This document shows positions 8,265-16,216 of a stretch of 64,000 nucleotides of DNA, piece by piece. Source of the stretch: Deltaproteobacteria bacterium (lineage in GTDB: Bacteria; Myxococcota; JACRCW01); assembly GCA_016218805.1 (NCBI GenBank), contig JACRCW010000136.1, positions 1 through 64,000 of the forward strand, read 5' to 3'. A program made the position numbers and the translations under genes. How positions within the stretch are numbered: position 1 is the stretch's first letter; each line of letters starts with the position of its first letter. The notes under the pieces are model-generated. The model was not told the DNA's origin. It ran no database searches and saw only the letters and a list, made by a program, of their open reading frames with translations.

Positions 8265-8974
8265 CGACCAACCTGGCAATCCACCGGCGCGACCGCGCTG
8301 GCGAGCGCGTGGATCGCTTTGTCGTGAACCATCCGCCGGACCGGACGCTGTTGGACGTCTTACGCGCCCTCGCTGCTGCCCCGGTGACGTCGGACGGCAG
8401 GACGGTGGCGCCCGTGGTGTTTGAGGACGCGTGCGCCGGGCCGCTGTGTGGCAGCTGTGCCCTGTCCGTGGACGGCTGGCCCGCCATGGCCTGCCGCGTC
8501 CGCGTCGGTGACCTTGGGAGCCAGGCCGTGCTCGGACCACTGCCGGGGTTTCCCGTCGTCGCGGACCTGCTGGTGGACCGCGGCGCTGTGGGGCGTGCGC
8601 TGGTGGACGCGCGGGCATGGCTGGAGTTGGACGGGTGGGCCGGGCCGGAGGCCTCCCCGTGGTCCGCCCAAGCGGCGCAGCACGCCCAGAGCGCGCACGC
8701 CTGCACGGCCTGCGGCGCGTGCCAGGGGGCCTGCCCGGCCATGGGGAGCCGTTCGCCGTACCGGGGACCGCTGGTGATGGCCGCCTGGGAGTTGCTGGAT
8801 TCCACGCCCACCGGCCGCCTTCAGACGGGTGTGCGGCGCGCCCTGGCCGCGTCCGACGGGGGAATCGCGGATTGCGGGCACGCGCGCGTGTGCCGTGACG
8901 TCTGCCCGCAGCGCCTCCCCATGGGCGAACTGCTTGGGTCCCTGTCCGCAGGCGTCATGCGGGGCCGCGAATGA
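8261..8974 (+). CDS. sdhB: succinate dehydrogenase/fumarate reductase iron-sulfur subunit
   Basis: 237 residues. The N-terminal plant-ferredoxin-type domain has all four [2Fe-2S] cysteines (C58, C63, C66, C78). The C-terminal domain has CTACGACQGACP (C148, C151, C154, C158) and C205, C211, C215-Pro, which supply the [4Fe-4S] and [3Fe-4S] centres. This subunit wires FAD to quinone. Unlike its flavoprotein partner it has kept all cofactor ligands, so electron transfer is probably still required. It overlaps the genes on either side by ATGA. Confidence 0.87.
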   Translation: MTTNLAIHRRDRAGERVDRFVVNHPPDRTLLDVLRALAAAPVTSDGRTVAPVVFEDACAGPLCGSCALSVDGWPAMACRVRVGDLGSQAVLGPLPGFPVVADLLVDRGAVGRALVDARAWLELDGWAGPEASPWSAQAAQHAQSAHACTACGACQGACPAMGSRSPYRGPLVMAAWELLDSTPTGRLQTGVRRALAASDGGIADCGHARVCRDVCPQRLPMGELLGSLSAGVMRGRE

Positions 8975-9567
8975 GGCGCGCCCGCGTTGTGGTGGTGCGC
9001 CACGGAGAGACGGATTGGAACGTGGCCGGCCGGATGCAGGGACACACGGACACGGACCTCAACGAGCGCGGCCGCGCGCAGGCCCAGGCGCTGGCGGAGC
9101 TGCTCGTCGAGGAGGGCATCGGCCGGATCATCGCCAGTGACCTGGCGCGGGCGCGGCAGACCGCGCAGATCATTGCGGGGCGGCTGGGCCTGGCCGTGGA
9201 GACGGACGCGCTGTTGCGCGAGCGGAAGTTCGGCATCTTTGAAGGGCTGAGTTGGGAGGAGATCGCGGAGCGCCATCCTGATTGGTACGCGCGCTACCGT
9301 GCGGACCACTGGGCGGACATCCCGGGCGCGGAGGCCCTCACGGCGCTGCGCGAACGTTCCTGGGAGGCGCTGGTGCGCCACGCCCGTCACGCCCGGCCTG
9401 GCGCGCCGGTCCTCGTTGTCACGCATGGGGGCGTGCTGCGGTCCATGCTGGTCCGCCTGATGGGGGACAACGCGCCGCGGCCCGTGCTCAACGCGGTGCC
9501 ATACGTGTTCCGCCTGCGCCAGGGCCAGCCTGCCGAGGTGGAGCTTCCCAAACTCCTTCCGCCGTGA
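8971..9567 (+). CDS. histidine phosphatase family protein (phosphoglycerate-mutase fold)
   Basis: 198 residues. The phosphohistidine motif 'VVRHGETDWN' is at residues 7-16, 'ASDLARARQTA' gives the second Arg, 'ERKFGIFEGLSWEEI' follows, and the late catalytic His is in 'VVTHGGVLR'. This is the cofactor-dependent PGM/CobC-like branch 2 layout, usually a small-molecule phosphatase. The substrate cannot be read from sequence; a role in alpha-ribazole phosphate hydrolysis (CobC) is possible but there are no cobalamin genes nearby. It is the last gene of the coupled Sdh-like operon, joined by a 4-base overlap. Confidence 0.9.
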   Translation: MRRARVVVVRHGETDWNVAGRMQGHTDTDLNERGRAQAQALAELLVEEGIGRIIASDLARARQTAQIIAGRLGLAVETDALLRERKFGIFEGLSWEEIAERHPDWYARYRADHWADIPGAEALTALRERSWEALVRHARHARPGAPVLVVTHGGVLRSMLVRLMGDNAPRPVLNAVPYVFRLRQGQPAEVELPKLLPP

Positions 9568-9615
9568 TGGCGCGGGGCTGCCAGGGATGCAGCCACCGAA
9601 AAGTGTCTCACTGGA

Positions 9616-9963
9616 GTGGAAGAACTGGTCCGGCGGACTGGGATACCCAGGGCCAACGTGCACCGCCTGAAGTCCGGGCAGGTCCGCGCCATCCGCCTCT
9701 CCCTGCTCGAGGCGCTGTGCCAGGCGCTCGCCTGCACCCCTGCGGATCTCCTGGCGTACGTCCCAGCGTCGTCGTCGCATGGGCCGCTCCCGGGTGACGC
9801 CCCCCAGCAGGCGGTGCTGGACGCGCTGGGCCACGGGCCCACACATCCTGATGACGTTGGGACCGCGACGGGCCTGCGCGCGCAGGAGGTGAGCGTTGCC
9901 CTGCTGGCGCTGGAGCTTGCTGACCTGGTGGTGAAGACCGGCCCGCTGTACCGGCGCCGGTGA
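9616..9963 (+). CDS. Cro/C1-type HTH fused to DprA-like winged helix
   Basis: 115 residues from a GTG. Residues 1-50 match four of the five helices of a Cro/C1 HTH domain ('VEELVRRTGIPRANVHRLKSGQ' then 'LLEALCQALACTPADLLAYVP'); the first helix seems missing, so the true start may be further upstream. In-frame codons run back to the preceding stop without a better start codon. Residues 65-115 ('VLDALGHGPTHPDDVGTATGL', 'LLALELADLV') resemble the DprA C-terminal winged helix. It is likely a small DNA-binding regulator. It begins 48 bases after the phosphatase gene. Confidence 0.65.
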   Translation: MEELVRRTGIPRANVHRLKSGQVRAIRLSLLEALCQALACTPADLLAYVPASSSHGPLPGDAPQQAVLDALGHGPTHPDDVGTATGLRAQEVSVALLALELADLVVKTGPLYRRR

Positions 9964-9969
9964 CGGCGC

Positions 9970-10710
9970 TCAGTCGCGTTCCACGCGGACCAGCTTGGCG
10001 GGGTCCAGCCGCGCCAACAGCCAGTCCGTGGCGCGGGTGACCAGGTCCGCGTCGCGGCTCTCCAGCGTCACGCGCACGCGGTGGTCCGGGTCGTTCATCC
10101 GCGGGTAGCTGCCAATCTCCACGCCGGCATGCGCGGCCAGCGTGGCCTCCAGGTGTTCGGCAAGCTCGGATTCACCCTGCTGCGTGTAGATGCTCTGCAG
10201 GCGGATGGGCGTGCCCTGCAGGCGCGGCGCCAGGCTCTCCAGCATGGACTGGAACAGCGACGGGATGCCTGGCAGCACGTAGACGTTGCGCACAAGCACC
10301 ACGGGGACCCACATGCCGTCGGTATGGACCAGTTCGCACGGGTGGGGGAGGTCCGCCATGCGGAGCCGGACCGCCGTCAACCGCGGGCCGTAGAAGTCCT
10401 CCATGCGCGCGGCCAGCGCGTGGTGCCGGCGCACGGGGAGGTCAAACGCGCGCGCCACGCCCTTATAGGTGACGTCGTCATGCGTGGGACCCACGCCGCC
10501 GCTGGTGAACACCACGCTGCTGCGCGCGCTCTCCTCGGCCACCACCGATCCAATGAGCTCCACGACGTCCGGGATGACCTGGATGCGCTGCAGGTCCACG
10601 CCGCGGGTGCGCAGGAAGCGGGCCAGGTGGTGGGCGTTGGAATCCCGCGTCTTGCCCGAGAGGATCTCGTTGCCTACCACCACGCAGCTGGCGGAAAGGA
10701 CCTGCGCCAC
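9970..10710 (-). CDS. CinA-type competence/damage-inducible protein domain (MoaB/Mog fold)
   Basis: 246 residues. It begins 'VVGNEILSGKTRDSNAHHLA' and has 'VVFTSGGVGPTHDDVTYKGVA', the molybdopterin-binding (MoaB/Mog) motif as it appears in the CinA N-terminal domain. It ends after a short alpha/beta domain and lacks the C-terminal nicotinamide-nucleotide amidase domain. It therefore resembles the eukaryotic FLAD1/archaeal stand-alone form. In CinA the N-terminal domain acts as an ADP-ribose pyrophosphatase; that activity here is inference. It ends 6 bases from the convergent HTH gene. Confidence 0.87.
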   Translation of the reverse strand: MAQVLSASCVVVGNEILSGKTRDSNAHHLARFLRTRGVDLQRIQVIPDVVELIGSVVAEESARSSVVFTSGGVGPTHDDVTYKGVARAFDLPVRRHHALAARMEDFYGPRLTAVRLRMADLPHPCELVHTDGMWVPVVLVRNVYVLPGIPSLFQSMLESLAPRLQGTPIRLQSIYTQQGESELAEHLEATLAAHAGVEIGSYPRMNDPDHRVRVTLESRDADLVTRATDWLLARLDPAKLVRVERD

Positions 10711-10814
10711 GGAGCCTCCCCTTGCGGGCTTCCCAGCAGCCCGCTTCCCAACCTAAACAGAGACCGGCCGCTCGCGCCATCACCCGGCGCCCGGGGCCCG
10801 AAGGACTGTCACGC

Positions 10815-11954
10815 ATGGGTTCCCTCAAGGGCGATCTCTCCGTCATGTCCGTGCCAGACATCGTCATCTGGCTCGCGAATCGCACCCGCACGGGGCGGCT
10901 GTCGCTCAGCCGCGGCGGCGTCCGGAAGCATCTCCACGTCGTCCAGGGCCAGGTGGTGCAGTCTTCCTCAGATGACCCGCGCGAACGCCTGGGCCAGCAC
11001 CTGCTCAACTTTGGGTACGTCTCCGAGGCGCAGTTGACGGTGGCTTTTGCCACGCAGACGGAGACCGGTGTGCCGCTGGGACGCGTCCTGGTGATGGGCA
11101 GCGTCATTGACGACGACCGGCTGCACAAGGTGCTCAACTACAAGACGCGCGAGTGCCTGCTGGACGCGTTTGAGTGGGAGCAGGGCGCCTTTGAGTTTGC
11201 GGATGATGTGCAGCGCAACCCCGCGCTGGATGCGCCCACGTCCACGCACCTGGCGGAGATCCACGGCGAGGGCACGTCCCGCCGGGCGATGTGGGAGGAG
11301 ATCCGCAAGCTGCTGCCGGGGCCGCAGTACCAGCTGGAGGTGCTGGCGCAGCCGCCCGGGACGCTCAACCCGTTTGACCGGCGCCTGCTGGAATTCGCCA
11401 TGATGGGGCGCAGCATTGGCGAGCTGGCGCTGGAGGTGCGGGCGCTGGACTTCCACGTCTTTGCCCGGCTGTATGACCTGGCCAAGCGCGGCCTGGTCCG
11501 CGCGCGCGAGCCGTCACGGACGCCCCGGTCCGCGCCGCCGCCGCTGCCGCCGGACGCAGCACCCGGCACGCCGGTGGTCCCCGCCGCGAGGGAAGAACTG
11601 CTGGCCGAGCTGCGCATCCGCCTGGAGGCGCGCGAGCTGGAGCAGGCGTACATTGTGGCGCAGCGGATCCTGGAGCGGGATCCCAACAACGTGGAGGCGC
11701 TGGCGGCGCTGCAGTCCGCGCAGGCGCGCCCCACGGCGCGGGGGGCCGCGCTGTCCGCGCAGAGCATCCCGCAGCTGGCCGTGGCGCGGGACCAACTGGA
11801 TGAGTACCTGCTGACCAGCAAGGAGCGCTACGTGCTCAGCCGTGTGGACGGGAAACGCACGCTGCAGCAGATCATGCAGGTGAGCCCCATCCAGGAAGTG
11901 GAGCTGCTGCGGATTGTGGAGGCGTTTGTGCAACGCGGGTTTGTCACGGTTTGA
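10815..11954 (+). CDS. DUF4388 domain protein
   Basis: 379 residues from the ATG at 10815 (GAAGGA upstream); upstream open frame is not used. The first ~110 residues are a DUF4388 (PatA-type N-terminal) domain: 'MGSLKGDLSVMSVPDIVIWLANRTRTGRL' features, then 'GQHLLNFGYVSEAQL' and a repeat of the theme. A Pro-rich linker near 265-285 precedes a short TPR-like stretch ('LEQAYIVAQRILERDPNNVEALAAL'). A final helical domain ends 'LLRIVEAFVQRGFVTV'. DUF4388 proteins in myxobacteria are signalling or polarity scaffolds. Its last 11 bases overlap the end of the convergent peptidase gene. Confidence 0.85.
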   Translation: MGSLKGDLSVMSVPDIVIWLANRTRTGRLSLSRGGVRKHLHVVQGQVVQSSSDDPRERLGQHLLNFGYVSEAQLTVAFATQTETGVPLGRVLVMGSVIDDDRLHKVLNYKTRECLLDAFEWEQGAFEFADDVQRNPALDAPTSTHLAEIHGEGTSRRAMWEEIRKLLPGPQYQLEVLAQPPGTLNPFDRRLLEFAMMGRSIGELALEVRALDFHVFARLYDLAKRGLVRAREPSRTPRSAPPPLPPDAAPGTPVVPAAREELLAELRIRLEARELEQAYIVAQRILERDPNNVEALAALQSAQARPTARGAALSAQSIPQLAVARDQLDEYLLTSKERYVLSRVDGKRTLQQIMQVSPIQEVELLRIVEAFVQRGFVTV

Positions 11955-13557
11955 GCGCGGCCAGCGCGGTGAGACCCGCCGCGTAGATACGCGCAAGTTC
12001 AAACAGCTCCGCCGTGGTGATGGACTCGTCCGGCCCGTGGCGCCGTTCCGCGGCGCCGTCTTCTTCAGGGCCAAAGCTCACGGCGTTGGGAATGGCCTTG
12101 GCGTAGGTGGTGCCCGCCAACGTGACGGGCCGGGCCGGCCGCCCGGTGGCCGCGGTGTACGCGGACAGCAGCGCGGTCACTTCCGGGCGGGCGGGGTCCT
12201 GGTCCAGCGCGGGCAATCCGCCGCCGTCCACCACCAGCCCCAGCGGCCGGCCCCGCTCCGCCGCCCAGGACGCGGCGGCCGCGCGGACACGCTCCACCAC
12301 CTCCACCGGCGTGCGGCCCGGAACAAAGCGGATGTTCAGGCTGGCCACCAGTACGGCACCGTCGTGACGCAGGCGCCCCAGGTTCACCGTGGTGCGCCCG
12401 AACCGCGCGTGCTCCGACGCGATACCCAGCTTTTCGCCGTACAACTCCATGCCCACGCGTGCCGCCAGGAAACGCACCAGCTGGGTCCCGGGCGCGTCCT
12501 CGTCCAGTTGCGCGTGCGTATCCAGCGCAACCATCAGCGCCGCCAGCGCGTTGCGGCCCTGCTCCGGCGTGGAGGCATGCGCGGCCTTTCCCGTCGCGCG
12601 GACCCGCAACCTCCCGGCTCCAGCCGCTTCCACCTGGACGCGCCGCTCGTCGGCCAGGCGCGCGCGCACGGCGTCGGCCGCGCCCGCACAACGCAACTCC
12701 GCCTCCGCGCGGTCCGGGACCACGTTGCCCGCCACCCCGCCGTCCAGCCTGACCACCGCACACCGCCCAGCGGCCGGCTCCCGCTCCGCCCACCGCTCGG
12801 CCACCTTGATGCTCGCCAGCCCCTTTTCGCCCACGCCCACGGGGAAAGACCCGTCAATGACGAACGTGAACGCCGGGGGCGCGTGGCTGGCCAGATAGCC
12901 CTCCATGCACTCCCACGTCGTCTCCTCGGCCATGCCCACCATCAGCCGCGTGCGGAAAGGGCGCGCCGCCCCGGCGTCACGCGTCACCGCCATGGCCACC
13001 AGCGCCGCCACCAGCGGCCCCTTGTCGTCCATGGTCCCCCGCCCCAGCACCTTGCCGTCGCGCACCTCGCCGCTGAACGCCGGAAACGTCCACCCGTCCC
13101 CCGCGGGCACCACGTCGCCGTGCGCCAGGATGCCCAGCTCCCGCGGCGCGCCCGGCGGTTCGCTGTCCAGCGTGATTTCCGCCACCCGCGGCGTGGCCTC
13201 GCGGAAGACCAGGCCCAGCGCGGCCGCCTGCGCCTGCAGCGCGCGGAAGAACGCCGCGCGCTCGCGCGGCTCGTGCGCCGGGTCCTGCTCGTCCACGTAC
13301 GTGCGGTGGACCACCAGCGCGGACAACAGGCCCGGCAGGCGCTCGGCGTAGCGGGAACGCAACAGCTCCTCCACGCGGTCACGCGCGGCCGGGGCATGCG
13401 GGACGGCGCCCTGGCTGCGCTCCTTGAGCGCGTGCGGGTTGGTCTGCGGCGTGCGGCTGAGGGCGTGGTCCGCTTCAGCGGAGGAGGGCGTTTCACACCC
13501 CGCCAGCGCGGTCACAAGCGCGGCCCACACCACCGCTCCACGACGTTCAACGTGCAT
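11944..13557 (-). CDS. M20-family metallopeptidase lipoprotein (dipeptidase type)
   Basis: 537 residues from the ATG at 13557; another ATG at 13566 is possible. The signal peptide ends in a lipobox (VTALAGC). Metal-site motifs are present: 'GILAHGDVVPAGDGW' (His, Asp), 'GRGTMDDKGPLVAALVAM' (bridging Asp), 'GMAEETTWECM' (Glu-Glu) and a late 'SFGPEEDGAAERRHGPDE' His. The order matches PepV/Sapep-like dipeptidases with an inserted lid domain. It is probably an outer-membrane or periplasmic zinc peptidase used in peptide scavenging. The open frame continues upstream across the tRNA gene, but that extension is not coding. Confidence 0.88.
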   Translation of the reverse strand: MHVERRGAVVWAALVTALAGCETPSSAEADHALSRTPQTNPHALKERSQGAVPHAPAARDRVEELLRSRYAERLPGLLSALVVHRTYVDEQDPAHEPRERAAFFRALQAQAAALGLVFREATPRVAEITLDSEPPGAPRELGILAHGDVVPAGDGWTFPAFSGEVRDGKVLGRGTMDDKGPLVAALVAMAVTRDAGAARPFRTRLMVGMAEETTWECMEGYLASHAPPAFTFVIDGSFPVGVGEKGLASIKVAERWAEREPAAGRCAVVRLDGGVAGNVVPDRAEAELRCAGAADAVRARLADERRVQVEAAGAGRLRVRATGKAAHASTPEQGRNALAALMVALDTHAQLDEDAPGTQLVRFLAARVGMELYGEKLGIASEHARFGRTTVNLGRLRHDGAVLVASLNIRFVPGRTPVEVVERVRAAAASWAAERGRPLGLVVDGGGLPALDQDPARPEVTALLSAYTAATGRPARPVTLAGTTYAKAIPNAVSFGPEEDGAAERRHGPDESITTAELFELARIYAAGLTALAALKP

Positions 13558-13565
13558 GGACGCCA

Positions 13566-13594
13566 TTGACGCACGTGGGGACTTCCCGTACAAG
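13566..13594 (+). promoter_or_regulatory. probable sigma-70 promoter of tRNA-Thr
   Basis: TTGACG at 13566-13571 and TACAAG at 13589-13594 are separated by 17 bases. They lie 17 bases upstream of the tRNA 5' end, the distance expected for a short-leader stable RNA promoter. Confidence 0.6.
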
Positions 13595-13610
13595 GCGCGC
13601 CCTACTGAGC

Positions 13611-13717
<107 letters not shown>

Positions 13718-13746
13718 TGGTTCTTGACGGCGTCATTTTCCGGCCG

Positions 13747-13788
13747 TGACCCACTGAAAAGCGACTTGACCCACTCGGTTGACCCACT
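13747..13788. repeat. three TGACCCACT direct repeats at the island's left inner end
   Basis: Copies lie at 13747-13755, 13767-13775 and 13780-13788, the last two extended to TTGACCCACTC. The same nonamer occurs twice at the right inner end (16073, 16084). This placement on both inner ends fits arm-type integrase or excisionase binding sites; function is inferred. Confidence 0.6.
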
Positions 13789-13798
13789 CTGACGCCCA

Positions 13799-14322
13799 GT
13801 GTCCCGTTCGTTGCTGGCCCGTCTGGCCAAGGCCGGGCCTGCTGGAGCGGGTGGAGCGCGGCGTATACCGCTCTGTGACGGCCCCAGAGGCGTCGGAGGC
13901 GGCCACGCTGGCCCGCGGTGGCCAAGCGGGCGCCCAATGCAACTGTGTGCCTCCTGAGCGCCCTGCAGGCCCACGGCCTGACCACGGAACTCCCGGCAGC
14001 GGTCTGGCTCATGATTGACCGCAAGGGCCGCCCGCCCGCCATACATGCGGTCGCGATTGAGTTGGTCCGCGCCAGCGGCCACGCACGCGCTCATGGCGTG
14101 GAGGCGCGCACAGTGGATGGCGTCCACGTCCGCCTCACCACGCCCGCCAAGACGGTCGCCGACTGCTTCCGCTACAGGAAACGCGTAGGCCTCGACGTGG
14201 CGCTTGCGGCACTCAGGGACTACCTGCGCAGGTACCGAGGCGGTAGGGACGCTCTCGTCGCGGCGGCGCAGGCGGATCGCATATGGCCACTCATGCGGCC
14301 TTACGTCGAGGCGCTGTGCTAG
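13799..14322 (+). pseudogene. AbiEi-family antitoxin pseudogene with two frameshifts
   Basis: Read across three frames the product is continuous. 'VSRSLLARLAKAG' at 13799-13837 is a winged-helix start. 'LLERVERGVYRSV...AATLAR' follows from 13839 after one extra base. 'VAKRAPNATVCLLSALQ' follows from 13918 after a second extra base and continues to 14322. The last part, with 'SPAKTVADCF'-like 'TPAKTVADCFRYRKRVGLDVAL', is the characteristic AbiEi C-terminal region. Both lesions are single-base insertions (GGGCCTG, CGCGGTGG). No AbiEii nucleotidyltransferase toxin gene follows. The C-terminal 134 codons remain open from a GTG at 13918, but such a product would lack the HTH. Confidence 0.75.
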
Positions 14323-14383
14323 GAGCCGGCGGCTTCCTCGGCAGTGTATCGCCAACTTGAGCGTCGGGCGGGCCGTGGGAGCA

Positions 14384-14417
14384 TTGAATCGCCCGCCGGA
14401 TGTGCTAGATTCGCACA
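14384..14417 (+). promoter_or_regulatory. promoter and palindromic operator of the XRE-ImmA gene, leaderless type
   Basis: TTGAAT (14384-14389) and TAGATT (14406-14411) are 16 bases apart. The -10 is embedded in the 17-base inverted repeat TGTGCTAGATTCGCACA (14401-14417), which ends directly at the ATG. A start site about 7 bases past the -10 would fall on the A of the ATG, so the mRNA should be leaderless. The palindrome over the -10 suggests repression by the XRE protein itself. Confidence 0.6.
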
Positions 14418-15521
14418 ATGGCAAGCACATGGAAGGGTCTAGGTGAAAGGGTTGCCGCGGCGCGCCGAGCCGCAGGCATCACCCAAGAGGAACTCGCATC
14501 CCGGCTGCGCCTTCAGCGAACATCTGTAACAAGGCTGGAGTCGGGGGACCGGACCGTTGATGCACTAGAACTTGCGGCCCTGGCTGCGGCGCTTCGGCGG
14601 CCAATCGGGTGGTTCGTGGGGCCTTCCGAGAACACCGTTTCCAGCCACCGAGCGGCGGCCGAACAACGTGAAGAAACGCGGTTTGACGGTTCGATGGACC
14701 TTCTCTCCTCAGACGCTCGATTCTTGACGCGACTGAAGCTGCTCCCTCATGTGAAACCATTCCATGCAAGGGTTGAATCCGTCGACCGAGCGGAGGATGC
14801 AGCTACCAGTGCGCGCCAAGCGCTCGGTCTTCCAGTTGAGCCGCTGCGCGAGTTGCCACACGTGGCTGAGCGCCTCGGAGTCTTCGTCGGTTTTGAGGAA
14901 CTGGGAGAGGGCGGGCCCGAGGGCTGTTATCGCACGCATGATGGGGTCAATGTCGCCTTGGTCAACGGGAGTTGGCCAGTCGGCCGGCGACGGTTCACGT
15001 TGGCGCATGAGATCGGGCACCACGTGCTCGCTGATGCCTATGCGGTCGACTGGCCAGAACTCGGCCAAAGCAACGGCGAGCAAATCATCAATGCATTCAC
15101 CATTCATTTTCTGATGCCGCGCGCTGGTGTGAGCAAGCGATGGACCTCGCTCACTGGTGCGGGGTCTGACAAGCGGGACGCAGCAATTGCCATTTCTGCG
15201 GAGTTTGGCGTCAGTTGGAGCGCAGCGTGTGCCCAATTGCGTCGATTCGGACTCATCGACGGCGCCGATCTCGAGCAGTTTAAGCGAAGTACTCCGCGTG
15301 AAGGTGACTACCTTGAACTCGAGGCTGCCGTACCCAACGATGTGCCGACATGTGGATTGTCGCCCTCATTCACGACGGCAGTCCTGAAGGCATTCCGCCG
15401 ATCGAAGATCAGCGAGGATAGGGCCCTTGGGATGCTGCGAGGCGCGCTAGCAGCGGACCAGTTGCCGACGCCTGCGCTTGCTCCTCTGGAGAGCATGGCG
15501 CCAGACTTGGACGCATTCTGA
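14418..15521 (+). CDS. XRE HTH - ImmA/IrrE metallopeptidase fusion
   Basis: 367 residues. A Cro/C1-type HTH domain covers residues 5-65 ('VAAARRAAGITQEELASRL', 'SVTRLESGDRTV'). A long linker leads to an ImmA/IrrE domain with the zinc motif HEIGHH (H197, E198, H201) and a probable third ligand E221 in 'NGEQIINAFTIHFLMP'. In ICEBs1 and Deinococcus, such proteases cleave or inactivate a repressor; fused XRE-ImmA proteins occur in many toxin-antitoxin-type modules. The stop overlaps the ATG of the PIN-like gene by one base (TGATG), so the two are translationally coupled. Codon use and lower GC differ from flanking host genes. Confidence 0.88.
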   Translation: MASTWKGLGERVAAARRAAGITQEELASRLRLQRTSVTRLESGDRTVDALELAALAAALRRPIGWFVGPSENTVSSHRAAAEQREETRFDGSMDLLSSDARFLTRLKLLPHVKPFHARVESVDRAEDAATSARQALGLPVEPLRELPHVAERLGVFVGFEELGEGGPEGCYRTHDGVNVALVNGSWPVGRRRFTLAHEIGHHVLADAYAVDWPELGQSNGEQIINAFTIHFLMPRAGVSKRWTSLTGAGSDKRDAAIAISAEFGVSWSAACAQLRRFGLIDGADLEQFKRSTPREGDYLELEAAVPNDVPTCGLSPSFTTAVLKAFRRSKISEDRALGMLRGALAADQLPTPALAPLESMAPDLDAF

Positions 15522-16075
15522 TGGCGCTCCTGGTGTTTGATGCTCCGCCGCTCAGCGCGTTCGCGAGGGCTGGCCGCCTCCCACTGCTCATGGAATTGGT
15601 CGCGGGTCACGACTGCGTTACCACGAACGCCGTCCTTGCTCAGTTGCGGCAAGGTTCAAACTCCTTCCCTACGCTCGGGGATGTTGTCGCGAACCAATGG
15701 CCCCGCGAGGTGAAACTCGGAGCCCCGTCTGAGCTCCTTGCGTTCGCTGGATGCATGGACCACTTCGGCCTCACGGAGCGCGATGTTGCCTGTGCGACGA
15801 CCCTCGCGTGGGCGGAAACCAACAGTGGCATCGTGATCACTGACAATCAGGTTGTTTGCGAGGTGGCCAAGGAGCGGGGCATCCAGTGCCGTCGGAGTCT
15901 CAGCCTCGTCGCGAACGGTCTTCGCAATCGCAAGCTCGACGACGATGGAGCGAGAGACCTGGTTGACGACTTGTTGAGGGCAGGAGCGCGGTTTCCGTAC
16001 GACGGAGCCACCTTCGTCGCCTTTGCCCGGGACCGCGGCGCACTCCAGGCTTGTCCAGATGGACTTGACAGATGA
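15521..16075 (+). CDS. PIN-like (DUF3368-type) putative ribonuclease, partner of XRE-ImmA
   Basis: 184 residues. 'LLVFDAPPLSAFARAGRLPLL' at residues 3-23 supplies the first acidic residue (D7) of a PIN fold. 'LTERDVACATTLAWAET' supplies mid acidic residues (E/D), and 'GIVITDNQVVCEVAKERGI' the last Asp. The usual second position (Glu in 'xAVxxE') reads 'VLAQLRQG', so one acidic ligand may be missing. The C-terminal third is helical and unassigned. One-base overlap with the XRE-ImmA gene indicates a single module. Probable role: toxin or effector nuclease held in check by, or activated through, the XRE-ImmA protein; this is inference. Confidence 0.7.
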   Translation: MALLVFDAPPLSAFARAGRLPLLMELVAGHDCVTTNAVLAQLRQGSNSFPTLGDVVANQWPREVKLGAPSELLAFAGCMDHFGLTERDVACATTLAWAETNSGIVITDNQVVCEVAKERGIQCRRSLSLVANGLRNRKLDDDGARDLVDDLLRAGARFPYDGATFVAFARDRGALQACPDGLDR

Positions 16076-16092
16076 CCCACTCATGACCCACT
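16073..16092. repeat. two TGACCCACT direct repeats at the island's right inner end
   Basis: Copies at 16073-16081 and 16084-16092 begin in the last codons of the PIN-like gene and match the three copies at the left inner end. They are candidate arm-type recombinase sites. Confidence 0.6.
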
Positions 16093-16216
16093 CCGTTCCG
16101 TTGTACAGCGTGGTCCAGCGTTGCAGTCCGTGCACTCCTGTTGTCTGCAAGCGTTTGGTTTGACTGCGAAAAAAGCCTGATTTCAACTATGGACAACACA
16201 CCCTGTTTTCGATTCC
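16093..16216. other. non-coding right end of the island
   Basis: These bases between the PIN-like gene and the right repeat hold no convincing ORF or promoter. They are more AT-rich than the chromosome around them (for example GTTTGACTGCGAAAAAAGCC), consistent with foreign origin. Confidence 0.5.

Noticed and set aside
10724..10744. Hairpin GCGGGCT-N7-AGCCCGC as a terminator
   Set aside because: It lies between divergent gene starts, has no U-tract, and no gene ends near it.
12107..12898. Plus-strand ORFs of 86 and 169 residues
   Set aside because: They are shadows antisense to the M20 peptidase, without motifs or ribosome binding sites.
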